Assembly (NCBI GenBank): GCA_963750195.1
Contig: CAVVPS010000010.1
Span: forward strand, 248,001 to 312,000
Source of the DNA: AP-15 sp963750195
GTDB lineage: Bacteria; Pseudomonadota; Alphaproteobacteria; ATCC43930; CGMCC-115725
DNA: 64,000 bases
Direction: 5' to 3'
Part shown: positions 45,485 through 54,786 of the stretch, in pieces
Position numbering within the stretch: the first letter of the stretch is position 1
How the letters are laid out: the number at the start of each line of letters is the position of its first letter
Notes under the pieces: model-generated
Told to the model about the DNA's origin: nothing
Database searches by the model: none
Seen by the model: the letters and a program-made list of their open reading frames with translations, nothing else
Made by a program: the position numbers and the translations under genes

Positions 45485-45859
45485 ATGGATCTGACCCCGA
45501 TCGTCCCGGCCGGCCGGCAGGTCATCGAGCGGTACGGGCCGACCGGGTTTCGCGTGACCGGGGTGATCTGGCGCGGGCCCCTGCTGGTTTTTCCCGATCT
45601 GACCTTGCCGTGGACACCCCTCGACGCGGCAGCGGTCGATTGGGAGAGCTTGACCCCGGTCGTCGAGCACGGAGGCGTGCAGATCCTGCTGCTCGGGCTC
45701 GGCAGCAATATGGCGGCGGTCGCCGGGGAGCTGCGCGCCAAGCTGCGCGCGGCCGGAATTTCGCTCGAGCCGATGGACACCGGCGCTGCTTGCCGCACCT
45801 ACAACGTGCTCGTCTCTGAGGACCGCCGCGTCGCCGCGGCGCTGATCCCGCCGCGCTGA
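45485..45859 (+). CDS. Mth938/NDUFAF3-like protein (DUF498)
   Basis: 124 residues. Conserved features are IERYGPTGFRVTGVIWRGPL, then LLLGLGSNMAAVAGELRAKL and MDTGAACRTYNVLVSEDRRV, as in Mth938-domain proteins. The mitochondrial relative NDUFAF3 helps assemble complex I; the bacterial role is not settled. It commonly lies between secF and squalene/phytoene synthase in alphaproteobacteria. Here the latter gene is about 9 kb away. Confidence 0.88.
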   Translation: MDLTPIVPAGRQVIERYGPTGFRVTGVIWRGPLLVFPDLTLPWTPLDAAAVDWESLTPVVEHGGVQILLLGLGSNMAAVAGELRAKLRAAGISLEPMDTGAACRTYNVLVSEDRRVAAALIPPR

Positions 45860-45993
45860 CGGCCGAACCGGGGCAGGGCACGAACCGCAGTCGGCATAAC
45901 AGCGCGGCACGATATATCAGAGAGGTTATCGGGAACCACTCGTCTCTTGTGGCGGTTTTCAGCATAACCGTCACAAGCGAGTTGAGTATTGCC

Positions 45994-46275
45994 ATGAATA
46001 CCCGTATCCTGACCGCCGCCGCGGTTGCTGCAGCCCTCGCGTTAGCGCCCGCCGCTAATGCGGCCGACTGGCATCGCGGCTGGCATGGAAATTATCACCG
46101 CGGGGGCGGGAACGTCGCCGGCGCCGCAATCGTCGGCGGCATCGTCGGCCTCGGTGTCGGGGCGGCGATCGCCTCGGGAGGCTACAACCCTTATTACGCT
46201 CCACCGCCGCCGGTCTATTACGGTTACCCGTACAGCTATTACGCGCCACCACCGCCAGTCTACTACGGGTATTGA
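45994..46275 (+). CDS. Small secreted Gly/Tyr/Pro-rich protein
   Basis: 93 residues from ATG 45994. ILTAAAVAAALALAPAANA is a clear signal peptide. The mature part has a His/Gly stretch, a short hydrophobic glycine-zipper-like VGGIVGLGVGAAIASGG, and two PPPPVYYGY repeats. It is probably periplasmic or outer-membrane linked. The function is unknown. Confidence 0.65.
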   Translation: MNTRILTAAAVAAALALAPAANAADWHRGWHGNYHRGGGNVAGAAIVGGIVGLGVGAAIASGGYNPYYAPPPPVYYGYPYSYYAPPPPVYYGY

Positions 46276-46377
46276 TCGAACAGCACGGCCAAGAGGCCGG
46301 ACCAACCCCACCCAGCCCGCCGCGCGGCCGACCACTTTTGCCGACCAGCGGGGAACATGACAGCGAGGTAACAGTCG

Positions 46378-46899
46378 ATGAAATCGATCCGATCGAGTTA
46401 TTTGGCTTCGGCAGCGATGGCCGCGTTGCTGGCATTGCCCGGGGCGGCGCTGGCGCAATCCACAACGACGCCCGCGCCGGTCACGCCGCCGCCCGCCACC
46501 ACAGCTTCACCATTAGCAGCGCAGCCTGCACCGGGTAACAACGCCGAGCAACGCGTCGAGACCCACATCAGACAATTACACGCGCAACTGCGCATTACCC
46601 CGGCCGAGCAACCGCAATGGGATCAATTCGCCAAGGTCATGCGCGAAAATGCCCGCGACATGGATCAGGCGTTCATGCAGCGCGCTCAGCAGTACCCAAC
46701 GATGAACGCGGTGCAGAACATGCAGTCCTACCAGCAGATTGCCGAGGCCCACGCCCATCATCTGCAAAAGCTGGTTCCGGCCTTCGATACCCTGTATAAC
46801 GCGATGCCAGAGCAGCAAAAGCAGCTAACGGATCAGGTGTTCCGTGCAAACGCAGAGACAAACCAGCAGAAGCGGATGCAAACCGGCCAAAACGAGTAA
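46378..46899 (+). CDS. Periplasmic Spy/CpxP-like protein
   Basis: 173 residues. A signal peptide ends ALPGAALAQ. A Thr/Pro linker is followed by a helical domain: RVETHIRQLHAQLRITPAEQ with a QWDQFAKVMRENARDMD repeat-like helix and LYNAMPEQQKQLTDQVFR. The RITPAEQ-QW and MPEQQKQL blocks resemble the LTxxQ motifs of Spy/CpxP stress chaperones. A hairpin terminator follows. Confidence 0.72.
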   Translation: MKSIRSSYLASAAMAALLALPGAALAQSTTTPAPVTPPPATTASPLAAQPAPGNNAEQRVETHIRQLHAQLRITPAEQPQWDQFAKVMRENARDMDQAFMQRAQQYPTMNAVQNMQSYQQIAEAHAHHLQKLVPAFDTLYNAMPEQQKQLTDQVFRANAETNQQKRMQTGQNE

Positions 46900-46920
46900 C
46901 CTTCCTCAGATTCTTTTGTT

Positions 46921-46945
46921 GAAGCCCCGCCACGCGCGGGGCTTC
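46921..46945. terminator. Hairpin terminator after the Spy/CpxP-like gene
   Basis: GAAGCCCCGC and GCGGGGCTTC pair over 10 bases around a CACGC loop, 22 bases after the stop codon. No strong T run follows, as is common in GC-rich genomes. Confidence 0.65.
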
Positions 46946-47037
46946 GTGTGTGCGGACCTCACGAAGGGTGAGGCCGATCCCAGGATTGGCGCGGCTCCCG
47001 CCGATAGCCGGTAATAGGGCTGCTCGGAGAGGCCGCG

Positions 47038-47274
47038 ATGCCACCGGTCGATGCCGACGCGGCCTTTGTTTCTGCTGGCCTTGGCCATAATCGCGGGCCG
47101 CCGCTCGATCCGGGGGCTGACTGGCGGGAATTCTGTTGGAGAAAAGCTTATGCGCAGGCGTGGAAGACTCCGCCGCGCGAGATCGCGCTGGCTCGCCTCG
47201 CCCGAGCTCAGGCTCTTGGCATCAGTTACCGGCAATATACCGCGGTGCTGCTCGATCGCGGCGTTCACCTCTGA
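47038..47274 (+). CDS. Small conserved alphaproteobacterial protein (GHNRGPPLD type)
   Basis: 78 residues. SAGLGHNRGPPLDPGADWRE followed by a Trp/Arg-rich CWRKAYAQAWKTPP and a helical end is a recurring short protein in alphaproteobacteria, often of phage or island origin. No function is known. Confidence 0.6.
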   Translation: MPPVDADAAFVSAGLGHNRGPPLDPGADWREFCWRKAYAQAWKTPPREIALARLARAQALGISYRQYTAVLLDRGVHL

Positions 47275-47400
47275 TGTGCTACCGGCGACGCTGATTAATA
47301 AGATATAAGGTCGTATGCCCGAATAAAGTGGCGGCATCCAGCGGGCCCTCGACGGACGACGCCGATCGGCTTGCGGTGATCCGGCAATGCCTTTGGTCTG

Positions 47401-48150
47401 ATGGCGACTTCGATGGCACGAATAGCTAACCGAGCACAGATCTGGCTTTTGAACGCCATTGCGTCTACATCGAGATATGTGGTGGAGCGAACATTGCCGG
47501 AGTCCGTACCATCCCTAATGAACCGTGCTGCGATCTTGGATTCCTTCGGTCATGCGAAGAAACACATGGCACACGCTTTCTCATTTCTGGATCGATTTGA
47601 GGGGCTGTCCCTTTCCATTCACGAAGCTTTGAGGAGGTACCCCGATCGAAACCTAGTATTGGAGTTCGGCGTATATAAGGGCGGCATGATAAATTATCAG
47701 GCGAAACGGTTTCGAAACTTAAAATTTGTCGGTTTTGATAGCTTTCAAGGATTGCAAGAACAGTGGCCCGGCATGCATCCGGTTCAGACATTCAGTCTCG
47801 GAGGAAAATTACCACGAGTTCGGCACAATGTCTCCCTTATCAAGGGGTGGTTCGCTGACGTCGTGCCGGAATGGAAGAAAACAATACCATCTCCCTGCAT
47901 TCCCCTTTTGATACACGTCGACTGTGACACCTATAACGCGACAGCAGATGTTTTGAAACTGTGTGCGGAGTACGTTGCGCACGGCTTGATATTTCATTTT
48001 GATGATTACTTCGGATTTCCAAATTGGAGAAGTGGCGGATACAAGGCGCTAAACGAGATATCTCAGGAGCAAGGATGGTGTCTGACATATTTGTCATATG
48101 GCACCAAAGAAGTCGCGATTTTGGCTGAAATACCTGTGGTGCAGTCATGA
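47401..48150 (+). CDS. TylF/MycF-like sugar O-methyltransferase
   Basis: 249 residues. NLVLEFGVYKGGMINYQAKR is the SAM loop. FVGFDSFQGLQEQWPG matches the FDSFxGLP block of TylF/MycF macrolide-sugar methyltransferases. IPLLIHVDCDTYNATADVL supplies the Asp pair that binds Mg, and LIFHFDDYFGFPNWRSGGY the later acidic motif. It is more AT-rich than flanking genes, suggesting transfer. It opens the second glycan block, next to a GT2 enzyme. Confidence 0.78.
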   Translation: MATSMARIANRAQIWLLNAIASTSRYVVERTLPESVPSLMNRAAILDSFGHAKKHMAHAFSFLDRFEGLSLSIHEALRRYPDRNLVLEFGVYKGGMINYQAKRFRNLKFVGFDSFQGLQEQWPGMHPVQTFSLGGKLPRVRHNVSLIKGWFADVVPEWKKTIPSPCIPLLIHVDCDTYNATADVLKLCAEYVAHGLIFHFDDYFGFPNWRSGGYKALNEISQEQGWCLTYLSYGTKEVAILAEIPVVQS

Positions 48151-48247
48151 CAGATATATGGTCTGGAAACCGTTTCGGTGGCAAAGGCAAGAACTTATAG
48201 AAACCGCGTGATCGAGCTGATTTGCCGGCGACCGCGGCTTGCCTGAG

Positions 48248-48964
48248 ATGAGCGATCCTAAGGTGATGGTCGTCATCCCGACCTACAATGAGCGAGAGAA
48301 CATAGTCGATCTTATTGAGGAAATCTTCCGACTTCCGGTTCCACGGATCGAAGCCGTAGTCGTCGATGATCGAAGCCCCGACGGTACAGGCGAGGCCGTG
48401 CGTGGGTTGATTTCGAACCACCGAGGCCTTTTCCTGATCGAGCGCGATGGGCCGGCAGGTCGCGGCTTGGCGGGGCGCGACGGCTTTCTTTTCGCGCTGC
48501 AGTCCAGCGCGGATTTCGTCGTCGAGATGGACGGTGATTTTTCCCATCAGCCGAAACACATCCCCGAGCTTATCAGGGCCATGGCCGGTTGCGACGTGGC
48601 TATCGGTTCGCGACTAGTCCCGGGTGGCAGCGACGCCGACCGTCCCGGCTGGCGTTATTGGCTGACGAAAGCCGCCAATTTTTATGCCCGAACTCTGCTT
48701 CACTTACCGGTAGCGGATACTAACTCCGGCTTTCGGTGTTTCAGCCATGAGGCCTTGCGCGTGATCCATCCGGAATCGTTGCACTCCCCGGGTCCTTCCA
48801 TCGTGCATGAAACGCTTTTTCGCGCTATCAACCAAAAGCTAAGGATTTGTGAAGTACCTATTCAGTTCATCGACCGAAAGCGAGGTGCGTCGAAGCTAAA
48901 TCTATCGCGCTTGATCGCCGGTTTCTTCTGGGTACTGCGACTTAAATTTGACCAGAAAAACTGA
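48248..48964 (+). CDS. Polyprenol-phosphate mannosyltransferase-like GT2
   Basis: 238 residues. VMVVIPTYNERENIVDLIEE is the GT2 N-terminus. VVVDDRSPDGTGEAV and FVVEMDGDFSHQPKHIPEL supply the nucleotide-binding Asp and the DxD-type motif. FIDRKRGASKLNL is the dolichol-phosphate-mannose synthase signature. ATG 48248 is preferred to TTG 48239. It would load a sugar from a nucleotide donor onto polyprenyl phosphate. No C-terminal membrane domain is present, so it is the soluble type. Confidence 0.82.
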   Translation: MSDPKVMVVIPTYNERENIVDLIEEIFRLPVPRIEAVVVDDRSPDGTGEAVRGLISNHRGLFLIERDGPAGRGLAGRDGFLFALQSSADFVVEMDGDFSHQPKHIPELIRAMAGCDVAIGSRLVPGGSDADRPGWRYWLTKAANFYARTLLHLPVADTNSGFRCFSHEALRVIHPESLHSPGPSIVHETLFRAINQKLRICEVPIQFIDRKRGASKLNLSRLIAGFFWVLRLKFDQKN

Positions 48965-49001
48965 TAAAATATACCTACGTGCGTTCAGCGGAATGAGCTT
49001 C

Positions 49002-50219
49002 TTATTGTCGGGTCTCGGCCTCGGTGAGCTTCGCGGCGAATGTTGCAATGTTGCCACCAGGGAAAAGATGCCCGGCGATCCCGGCTGCCGCGGCGGCGGC
49101 GAGGTCACTTTCCCTGTCACCGATCATAAAGCTGCGAGCGCGGTCAACCGGCCAGTGTTTCAGGAGATCGAGAAGCATGCCGGGGGCTGGCTTTCGCCAG
49201 TCGCTCGCCCGGCGGTAGGCGGGATCGCTGGCGTCCGGGTGAAATGGGCAATAACGCAAATCGTCGATATGCGCACCAGCGGCGGCCAGTTCTGCGCTGA
49301 CGTGGGCATGGACGATGCGAACATCCTCCTCGGAATAGAAACCACGCGCGACGCCGGCCTGATTTGTGACAACGAACACGAACAGCCCCGCGTCGTTAAG
49401 CGCCTTGACCGCAGATTTGGCGCCCTCGATCCAGCGGAACCGGGCGATCGAGCCGATGTATCCGTCGTCGTGGTTGAGTACCCCGTCGCGGTCGAGAAAG
49501 GCGGCCGGTCGGCGCCGCCGACTGGGGATTTCGCGTCTGGCCCGTGCCAGGTCAGCCGGCACCCCGATATCGATGAAGTAGCCGTCGTATTCGGCGCCGA
49601 GCAGGCGGCTGGCTCGGGCAAGCCGCGGAAAAACATCGTGCTCGAGCGAACAGCGCGGGCCAAGGAAATCGACCAGCGCGTTGCGGAAGGCATAAACACC
49701 ACCGCTGACGAGCCCGGGGCCAGGCCCTCTCGGCCGCTCTGCGAAACTGGCAATCCAATCGCCCGCCAGTTCGACCGTCCCAAACCGTGCCGCATCGGCA
49801 AGAGACCGCAGCGCGATGACGCCGAGCGCGGGGCCGGCATCGGCGATTCGGCAACCAAGCTCCAGGAGATTGATATCAAACCAAGAATCTCCGTTGAGCA
49901 GGAGGAAGCTGTCGTCGAGCAGGTCGCGGGCATGCCATAGTGCGCCGCCGGTGCCCGCCGGCTCCGGCTCGATCATCACTTCGATATCGAGGCCGAACTG
50001 GCTCCTTAATACCGTCGATTGAGCATAGGTCGCGAGGTGGCTTGCCTCGAACCCAGCCAGTAGCACGATACGTTTCAAGCCATGGCGGCCAAGTTCGAAT
50101 AGCAAGATTTCGAGAAACGGAGCTTCGTCGATCTGCAATAACGGTTTTGGCGCTCGCGCGGTCAGCGCGCCGAGCCGGGTACCGCGGCCGCCACAGAGTA
50201 TGACCGCCTGACGGATCAT
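49002..50219 (-). CDS. Fused heptose-1-phosphate guanylyltransferase and heptose-bisphosphate phosphatase
   Basis: 405 residues. The N-terminal half starts AVILCGGRGTRLGALTARAP, a sugar nucleotidyltransferase P-loop, with LLNGDSWFDINLLELG as the metal-binding Asp (HddC-like). From about residue 235, PAAFLDRDGVLNHDDGYIG and FVVTNQAGVARGFYSEED are the HAD motifs of GmhB. GmhB normally binds Zn with CxH and CxC; here CPFH is kept but the second pair reads SDW. It overlaps gmhA by 4 bases. Together with gmhA and hddA it would make GDP-D-glycero-D-manno-heptose for a surface glycan. Confidence 0.85.
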   Translation of the reverse strand: MIRQAVILCGGRGTRLGALTARAPKPLLQIDEAPFLEILLFELGRHGLKRIVLLAGFEASHLATYAQSTVLRSQFGLDIEVMIEPEPAGTGGALWHARDLLDDSFLLLNGDSWFDINLLELGCRIADAGPALGVIALRSLADAARFGTVELAGDWIASFAERPRGPGPGLVSGGVYAFRNALVDFLGPRCSLEHDVFPRLARASRLLGAEYDGYFIDIGVPADLARARREIPSRRRRPAAFLDRDGVLNHDDGYIGSIARFRWIEGAKSAVKALNDAGLFVFVVTNQAGVARGFYSEEDVRIVHAHVSAELAAAGAHIDDLRYCPFHPDASDPAYRRASDWRKPAPGMLLDLLKHWPVDRARSFMIGDRESDLAAAAAAGIAGHLFPGGNIATFAAKLTEAETRQ

Positions 50220-50851
50220 CCGGCGCGGTCGGTAAGCCCTCGAGGCTGATCCAAATTCGGAAACAGCCGCTCCTCTACGAGCCCGCAGATAATGTGGCCG
50301 GCGGTGATATGCAGTTGCTGGATCAGCGGCGTCGTGTCAGCGGGCGCATAAAGGCAGAGATGGCAACGCGCGGCCATCTCGCCCCCGCCCCTACCGGTGA
50401 GGCCGACGACGACCAAACCCGTGGACCGCGCCGCCTCGATCGCGCGCAGAATGTTTGGCGAGCGCCCCGAGGTCGAGATCGCGATCAGCACATCGCCGGC
50501 AACTCCAAGACCCCGCACCTGCCGCTCGAACACACGGTCATAGCCGTAATCATTGCCGATCGCGGTCAGCACCGAGCTGTCGGTGGTGAGCGCGATGGCG
50601 GGAAGCGGAGCGCGGTCGTAATTGAGCCGGGAGAGGAACTCGCCAGCGAGGTGCTGGGCATCTCCGGCGCTGCCGCCATTGCCGGCAAACAGTACCTTCC
50701 TGCCCGCCGCGATCGCCTCGACTAGCCGATCGACAATTGCCTCGGCCGTCGCCAGAAAGGCGGCGTTGTCGATCGCTGCCTGGACCGCGTCGCGAGACTG
50801 CAGGAGATAATCGACGATCGAGGCTATCGCCGCACTTGCCATGTCGCGCAA
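50216..50851 (-). CDS. gmhA: Sedoheptulose-7-phosphate isomerase
   Basis: 211 residues; ATG 50842 is an alternative start. VLFAGNGGSAGDAQHLAGEF is the SIS-domain signature of GmhA, with DVLIAISTSGRSPNILRAIE as the phosphate-binding Ser/Thr loop and QQLHITAGHIICGLVE as the C-terminal helix carrying a metal or catalytic His. It makes heptose-7-phosphate, the first step of the pathway. It overlaps hddA by about 28 bases and the HddC-GmhB gene by 4. Confidence 0.9.
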   Translation of the reverse strand: MRDMASAAIASIVDYLLQSRDAVQAAIDNAAFLATAEAIVDRLVEAIAAGRKVLFAGNGGSAGDAQHLAGEFLSRLNYDRAPLPAIALTTDSSVLTAIGNDYGYDRVFERQVRGLGVAGDVLIAISTSGRSPNILRAIEAARSTGLVVVGLTGRGGGEMAARCHLCLYAPADTTPLIQQLHITAGHIICGLVEERLFPNLDQPRGLTDRAG

Positions 50852-51863
50852 CCACGATCCGTCAGCTTCACGGGTCCGGCTTCGCCGCCGGCTTGATTCA
50901 ATCCGGTGATCAGTGCCAAGCGGTCCTCAGGGGCCACGATGAACATGAGAAACCCGCCACCGCCGGCACCCGAAATCTTGCCCGCAAGCGCGCCGTTGGT
51001 AGACGCTACGGAGCACAAGCGGTCGATATGCTCGTTCGAGACGCTTGGAGCGGTTCGCTTTTTCGCTGCCCACGACTCATCGAGAATCCGAGCCATTGCT
51101 TTGATATCCCCTTCGAGCAGCGCGCGCTTCATGGCGATGGCGTCGGCTTTGAGTTGATCCGTCGCCTCGATGGTGGGGGCGCTATGATCAGCCAAGTGCG
51201 TCGTCTGTTGTTCAATGATCTCGGCCGAATCACGCGAGCTGCCTGAGAAGCAGATAACCAGCGAGGACTCGAACTCGTTTCGCGCATCCTCTGAAATTCG
51301 CAACGGATTAACAATTACCCGGTCGTTTGCGAGGAATTCGATGAAGTTCGTTCCGCCAAACGCCGCGGCATATTGGTCCTGCTTGCCGCCAGCAAGGGCG
51401 AGATCAATCCGTTCGATCTCAAAGGCCAGATGGGCGACATCGTACTGACCGAGCGGAAGGCCCAGGCAAGCCCTGAATGCGTCGACGAGCGCGACCGTCA
51501 ACGCCGAGGACGAGCCGAGGCCCGAACCTACGGGCGCGTCGACGGTCGTGGTAATCGTCGCTGCGATCGGCCGCCCATTGTTGTAGTCGCGCACCATGCG
51601 CTCATAGACCCCGCGATGTAGTGGGAGCTTCGCTTCCGGCAGCAGCGGTTTCGCTGACAATACTTCCTGCCGGCCTAAATCCTTGGCGCAAAAGACCAAC
51701 CGCCCATCGTCGCGAGGACTATAAAGGCGTATGCGAAACGGTCAATTGTTGTATTGAGAACCGCGCCGCCAAACTCGTCGCAATAGGGGGAAAGATCACT
51801 TCCACCACCGGCCAAACCGAGCCGGAGAGGCGCCCGCGCCCGGGTCGTAATCGAGTTCGCCAT
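50824..51863 (-). pseudogene. hddA: D-glycero-D-manno-heptose 7-phosphate kinase, one-base frameshift
   Basis: The N-terminus from ATG 51863 reads ANSITTRARAPLRLGLAGGG, the GHMP-kinase start, then FGGAVLNTTIDRFAYAFIV. Near 51718 the frame breaks. In the next frame the protein continues DDGRLVFCAKDLGRQEV, with PVGSGLGSSSALTVALVDAF (ATP loop) and GKISGAGGGGFLMFIV. Restoring one C in GTCCTCGC (to GTCCCTCGC, reading VPRDDG) repairs a protein of about 346 residues. A short C run is also a common sequencing-error site. It is the first gene of the heptose operon. Confidence 0.85.
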
Positions 51864-52410
51864 CGGGGAAGTTGACAATTCGCCTCCGGATTCGCGATGC
51901 TGCTCAAAGGTGCTCTGCCGATGCGGTATCGATAACATCGGCACCCTTCGGGCGTCGAGGACAAAAAAAGAGACCTTTCGACGGCAAACGGGCACGCCCG
52001 CAGATCATCCGCCAAGCGTCTCACTGTCTTATGGCTTTGTTGGATAATCCATAAGACGTTAAGATATAGTGTGAAAAATGGCACAGAATTGGCAAGGGCA
52101 GCAACGGACCCTCCGCCGGGCTATCGTATCGCTGCTCACATAGATTTAAGCCAGGGGGAGTTTAGTTCAGGACAAGCAGCTAGATATTCCGGCGCCCGAT
52201 CGAACGTCCGACGTTGGCGAGGCGTCTGGGATTACAAAGCGCCACGATAAAGGCGTTGTTTGCGAGCCGAGGATGGTAAATGGTTCCTCCCTATTGTCAT
52301 GACCCGTAGGTGCAATGCCAGCAGTCGAGCCTCATCATGCTCGATCGGCTGTTTGCCACTGGCCTCGACGCTCATAGAAATCGCCCGATGATGGCTCGAC
52401 CCGTAGCGTT
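51864..52410. other. Intergenic stretch, no gene seen
   Basis: It separates the leftward heptose operon from the rightward membrane-protein gene and so should hold both promoters. No confident -35/-10 pair, tRNA or known leader could be picked out. The region near 52020-52160 is fairly AT-rich. Confidence 0.45.
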
Positions 52411-54082
52411 GTGGTTAGGAGCATCGGCGTTCTCCTGACGTCCGCTGTGGTCGTGCATGCCCCCGGTATCCTGTTCAACGTCGGCGTTCGCAACAACGAC
52501 TTCGACGCCCACTATCACTGGGCGGTGCAGTTTGGCGAGGGGCTGCGCGGCGGTGATCTATATCCGCACTGGATGTGGCTGGGCAATTTCGGTCTTGGCG
52601 AGGTCGCGCTGCTCTATTATTCGCCGCTCTTCTACTACATCAGTGGCGCAGTTCGAACTCCTGACGTCCAACACGTGGGAGGCGATGCGGATCGTCTTCG
52701 TCATCTCGACATTACTCACTGGATTGTATGGCTGGCGATTGCTGCGGCTGTTTGCGAACGATGCTTATGCGCTTGTCGGCGCGGTGCTGTTGCAGTGGGT
52801 GCCAATGATCTTCATGCTGTTCTATTACTTCAATGGTTTCCCCTGGGCCGTGGGGTTCGCTGCGATCGTGGCGCTTACATATTATGCATTGCGTCCGGGC
52901 GCGTTTGAGCGCTGGGTCGACGCTGCCGCGAGCCTCGCCATTGCCGCGCTTGTATTGACCCACATCGTCTCGGCGCTGATGGCGCTGATCTGTTTCAGTT
53001 TCATGTGCTTGTGCTTCGTCCGGCGCTCGGAAAGTGGTGCGCGGGCGTGGCGGCGGGCGGTCTCGTGGTTCGTTTCCGCCGGATTTGGTCTCGCGCTGTC
53101 GGCGTTTTATCTGGTCCCCGCGATCGGCTCGATGGGTTTGATATCGCCCAAGGTTTGGACCACGGCCTACACGCCATGGAACGCTTTTGCCTTCCCTACC
53201 GTAACCAGCGTCCTCTTCGGCATGCGTTGGTTTTCCTTCCAATGGACGGTGCCGGCGGTGGCGCTGCTCGGCGTAGCTGCCGCAAGCTGGCATGCACATC
53301 GGCGCAAAGATATGTCGGATCGCCTGGGCGAGGCGTTGCTGCTGATGCTGGTCGTATCCTGGGCGTCGCTGGTGCTGGCGAGCGAGCTTTCCTATCCGTT
53401 GTGGTTACTGAATACGCCACTGCGCATGGTCCAGTTCCCGCACCGCTTCATTTACGTCACTTCGGCGACGGGCCTCGTGGCTAACCTCCTAGCGTTGTGG
53501 GATTCTCAGCGCATGGGGCAGCCCTGGCCGCGGAAACTGGTTCTGGTGCTGCCGCTGGCACTGGGTTTCGCGGCCACGGGGTTGCTGAGCGCGAAGATGC
53601 TGCTGATCGACGGGAAGCCGCTTCACCTATCCGTCGACGAGACCGCGCCGTATCGCGGGCAGGCCGAATATCGGCTCGCCGGCCAAGGAGAGCATTGGGA
53701 GGATTATTATCGCGCCGGTGGGCTTGTGACCGAGTGCCGAGAACAGATGTTGATCTGCCGCGCGAGCGAAGCGGGCAGCCGGTTGCAGGTCTGGAACATA
53801 TCTGGTGCGCACCCGGCCCGTCTACGCTTTCCGCTGTTCGCCTTTCCGGCATGGCAGGTGACGATCGACGGTGCGGCTGTGCCGACTGTCTCCGACCCTG
53901 CGACGGGGCTGATCTCCGTCGACTTGCCGGCAGGCGCCCACCGTGTCGCGGCGACCTGGAAACGGCTCGGCGTGGAGCATGCGGGCCTTGTCATCACCGG
54001 TCTCGCGGTGCTTGCCCTCGCCATCCTCGCCTTGAGGCGGGGATCGTCGGTTTCGGCTCGGTCAACCCCGCGATCCGCCTGA
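52411..54082 (+). pseudogene. PTPS-related polytopic membrane protein, frameshifted
   Basis: The first frame reads FNVGVRNNDFDAHYHWAVQF, LYPHWMWLGNFGLGEVALLY and YYSPLFYYISG, the N-terminus of '6-pyruvoyl-tetrahydropterin synthase-related' membrane proteins. Near 52650 it shifts. The next frame continues VAQFELLTSNTWEAMRIVF and about ten helices, then a periplasmic domain with LRFPLFAFPAWQVTIDG and a final helix, ending at 54082. The start is uncertain (GTG 52411). A role in glycan or lipid-linked sugar handling is likely but unproven. One indel accounts for the break. Confidence 0.72.
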
Positions 54083-54125
54083 ATTCGGGGGCCGACCGGA
54101 CGATCGGCGGCCAATTTTGAGGAGA

Positions 54126-54143
54126 GCCCCGCCGAAGCGGGGC
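54126..54143. terminator. Hairpin between converging genes
   Basis: GCCCCGC-CGAA-GCGGGGC: a 7-bp stem with a stable tetraloop, between the membrane-protein gene and sodB. It may serve both strands. Confidence 0.6.
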
Positions 54144-54166
54144 GCCTCTGCGAAAATCGGCCTTGG

Positions 54167-54769
54167 TCAGCCCACCTTTGCCAGGTTCTGGGCGGCAAAA
54201 TCCCAGTTCACCAAATGGTCGAGAAAGGCCTGGACAAAATCGGGCCGCCGGTTCTGATAGTCGAGGTAATAGGCGTGCTCCCACACGTCGCAGGTGAGGA
54301 GCGCAGTCTGGCCCTCGGCCAGCGGGGTGACCGCGTTTGGCGTGCCGATAATCTTGAGCTGACCCTTGTCGGCGACAAGCCAGGCCCACCCGCTGCCGAA
54401 CTGGCCGACCGCCGTCGCCTTGAATTGTTCCTTGAACGTGTCGAGACCCCCGCAATCTCGGGTGATCGCCGCGGCCAGGTTGCCGGCGGGCGCGCCGCCG
54501 CCATGCGGCTTCATCGAGCTCCAGAAAAAGGTGTGGTTCCACACCTGGGCGGCGTTGTTGAACACGCCGGTCTTCGTCGTATCCTTGTAGCTCCCTTTGA
54601 TCAGGTCTTCGAGCGACTGACGCTCGAGCGGTGAGTCTTTGATTAGATTATTCAGGTTGGTGACGTAGGCTTGGTGGTGCCTGCCGTGATGGAAATCGAA
54701 AGTCTGTTCCGACATGTGCGGTGCGAGCGCGTTTTTCGGATAGGGCAGGGGCGGCAGTTCGAAAGCCAT
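54167..54769 (-). CDS. sodB: Superoxide dismutase [Fe]
   Basis: 200 residues from ATG 54769 (MAFELPPLPYPKNAL); ATG 54778 is possible. Metal ligands are in FDFHHGRHHQAYVTNLN (His), VWNHTFFWSSMKPHGGG (His) and DVWEHAYYLDYQNRRPDF (Asp, His). The AQVWNHTFFW block and the GGGAPAG loop favour the iron form. It removes superoxide in the cytoplasm. It diverges from squalene/phytoene synthase. Confidence 0.93.
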   Translation of the reverse strand: MAFELPPLPYPKNALAPHMSEQTFDFHHGRHHQAYVTNLNNLIKDSPLERQSLEDLIKGSYKDTTKTGVFNNAAQVWNHTFFWSSMKPHGGGAPAGNLAAAITRDCGGLDTFKEQFKATAVGQFGSGWAWLVADKGQLKIIGTPNAVTPLAEGQTALLTCDVWEHAYYLDYQNRRPDFVQAFLDHLVNWDFAAQNLAKVG

Positions 54770-54786
54770 GGCGACCATCCCAGGTT

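Noticed and set aside
46190..46275. PPPPVYYGY-encoding repeat as a tandem DNA repeat or CRISPR-like array
   Set aside because: Only two units, explained by a low-complexity protein; no CRISPR array was seen anywhere in the window.
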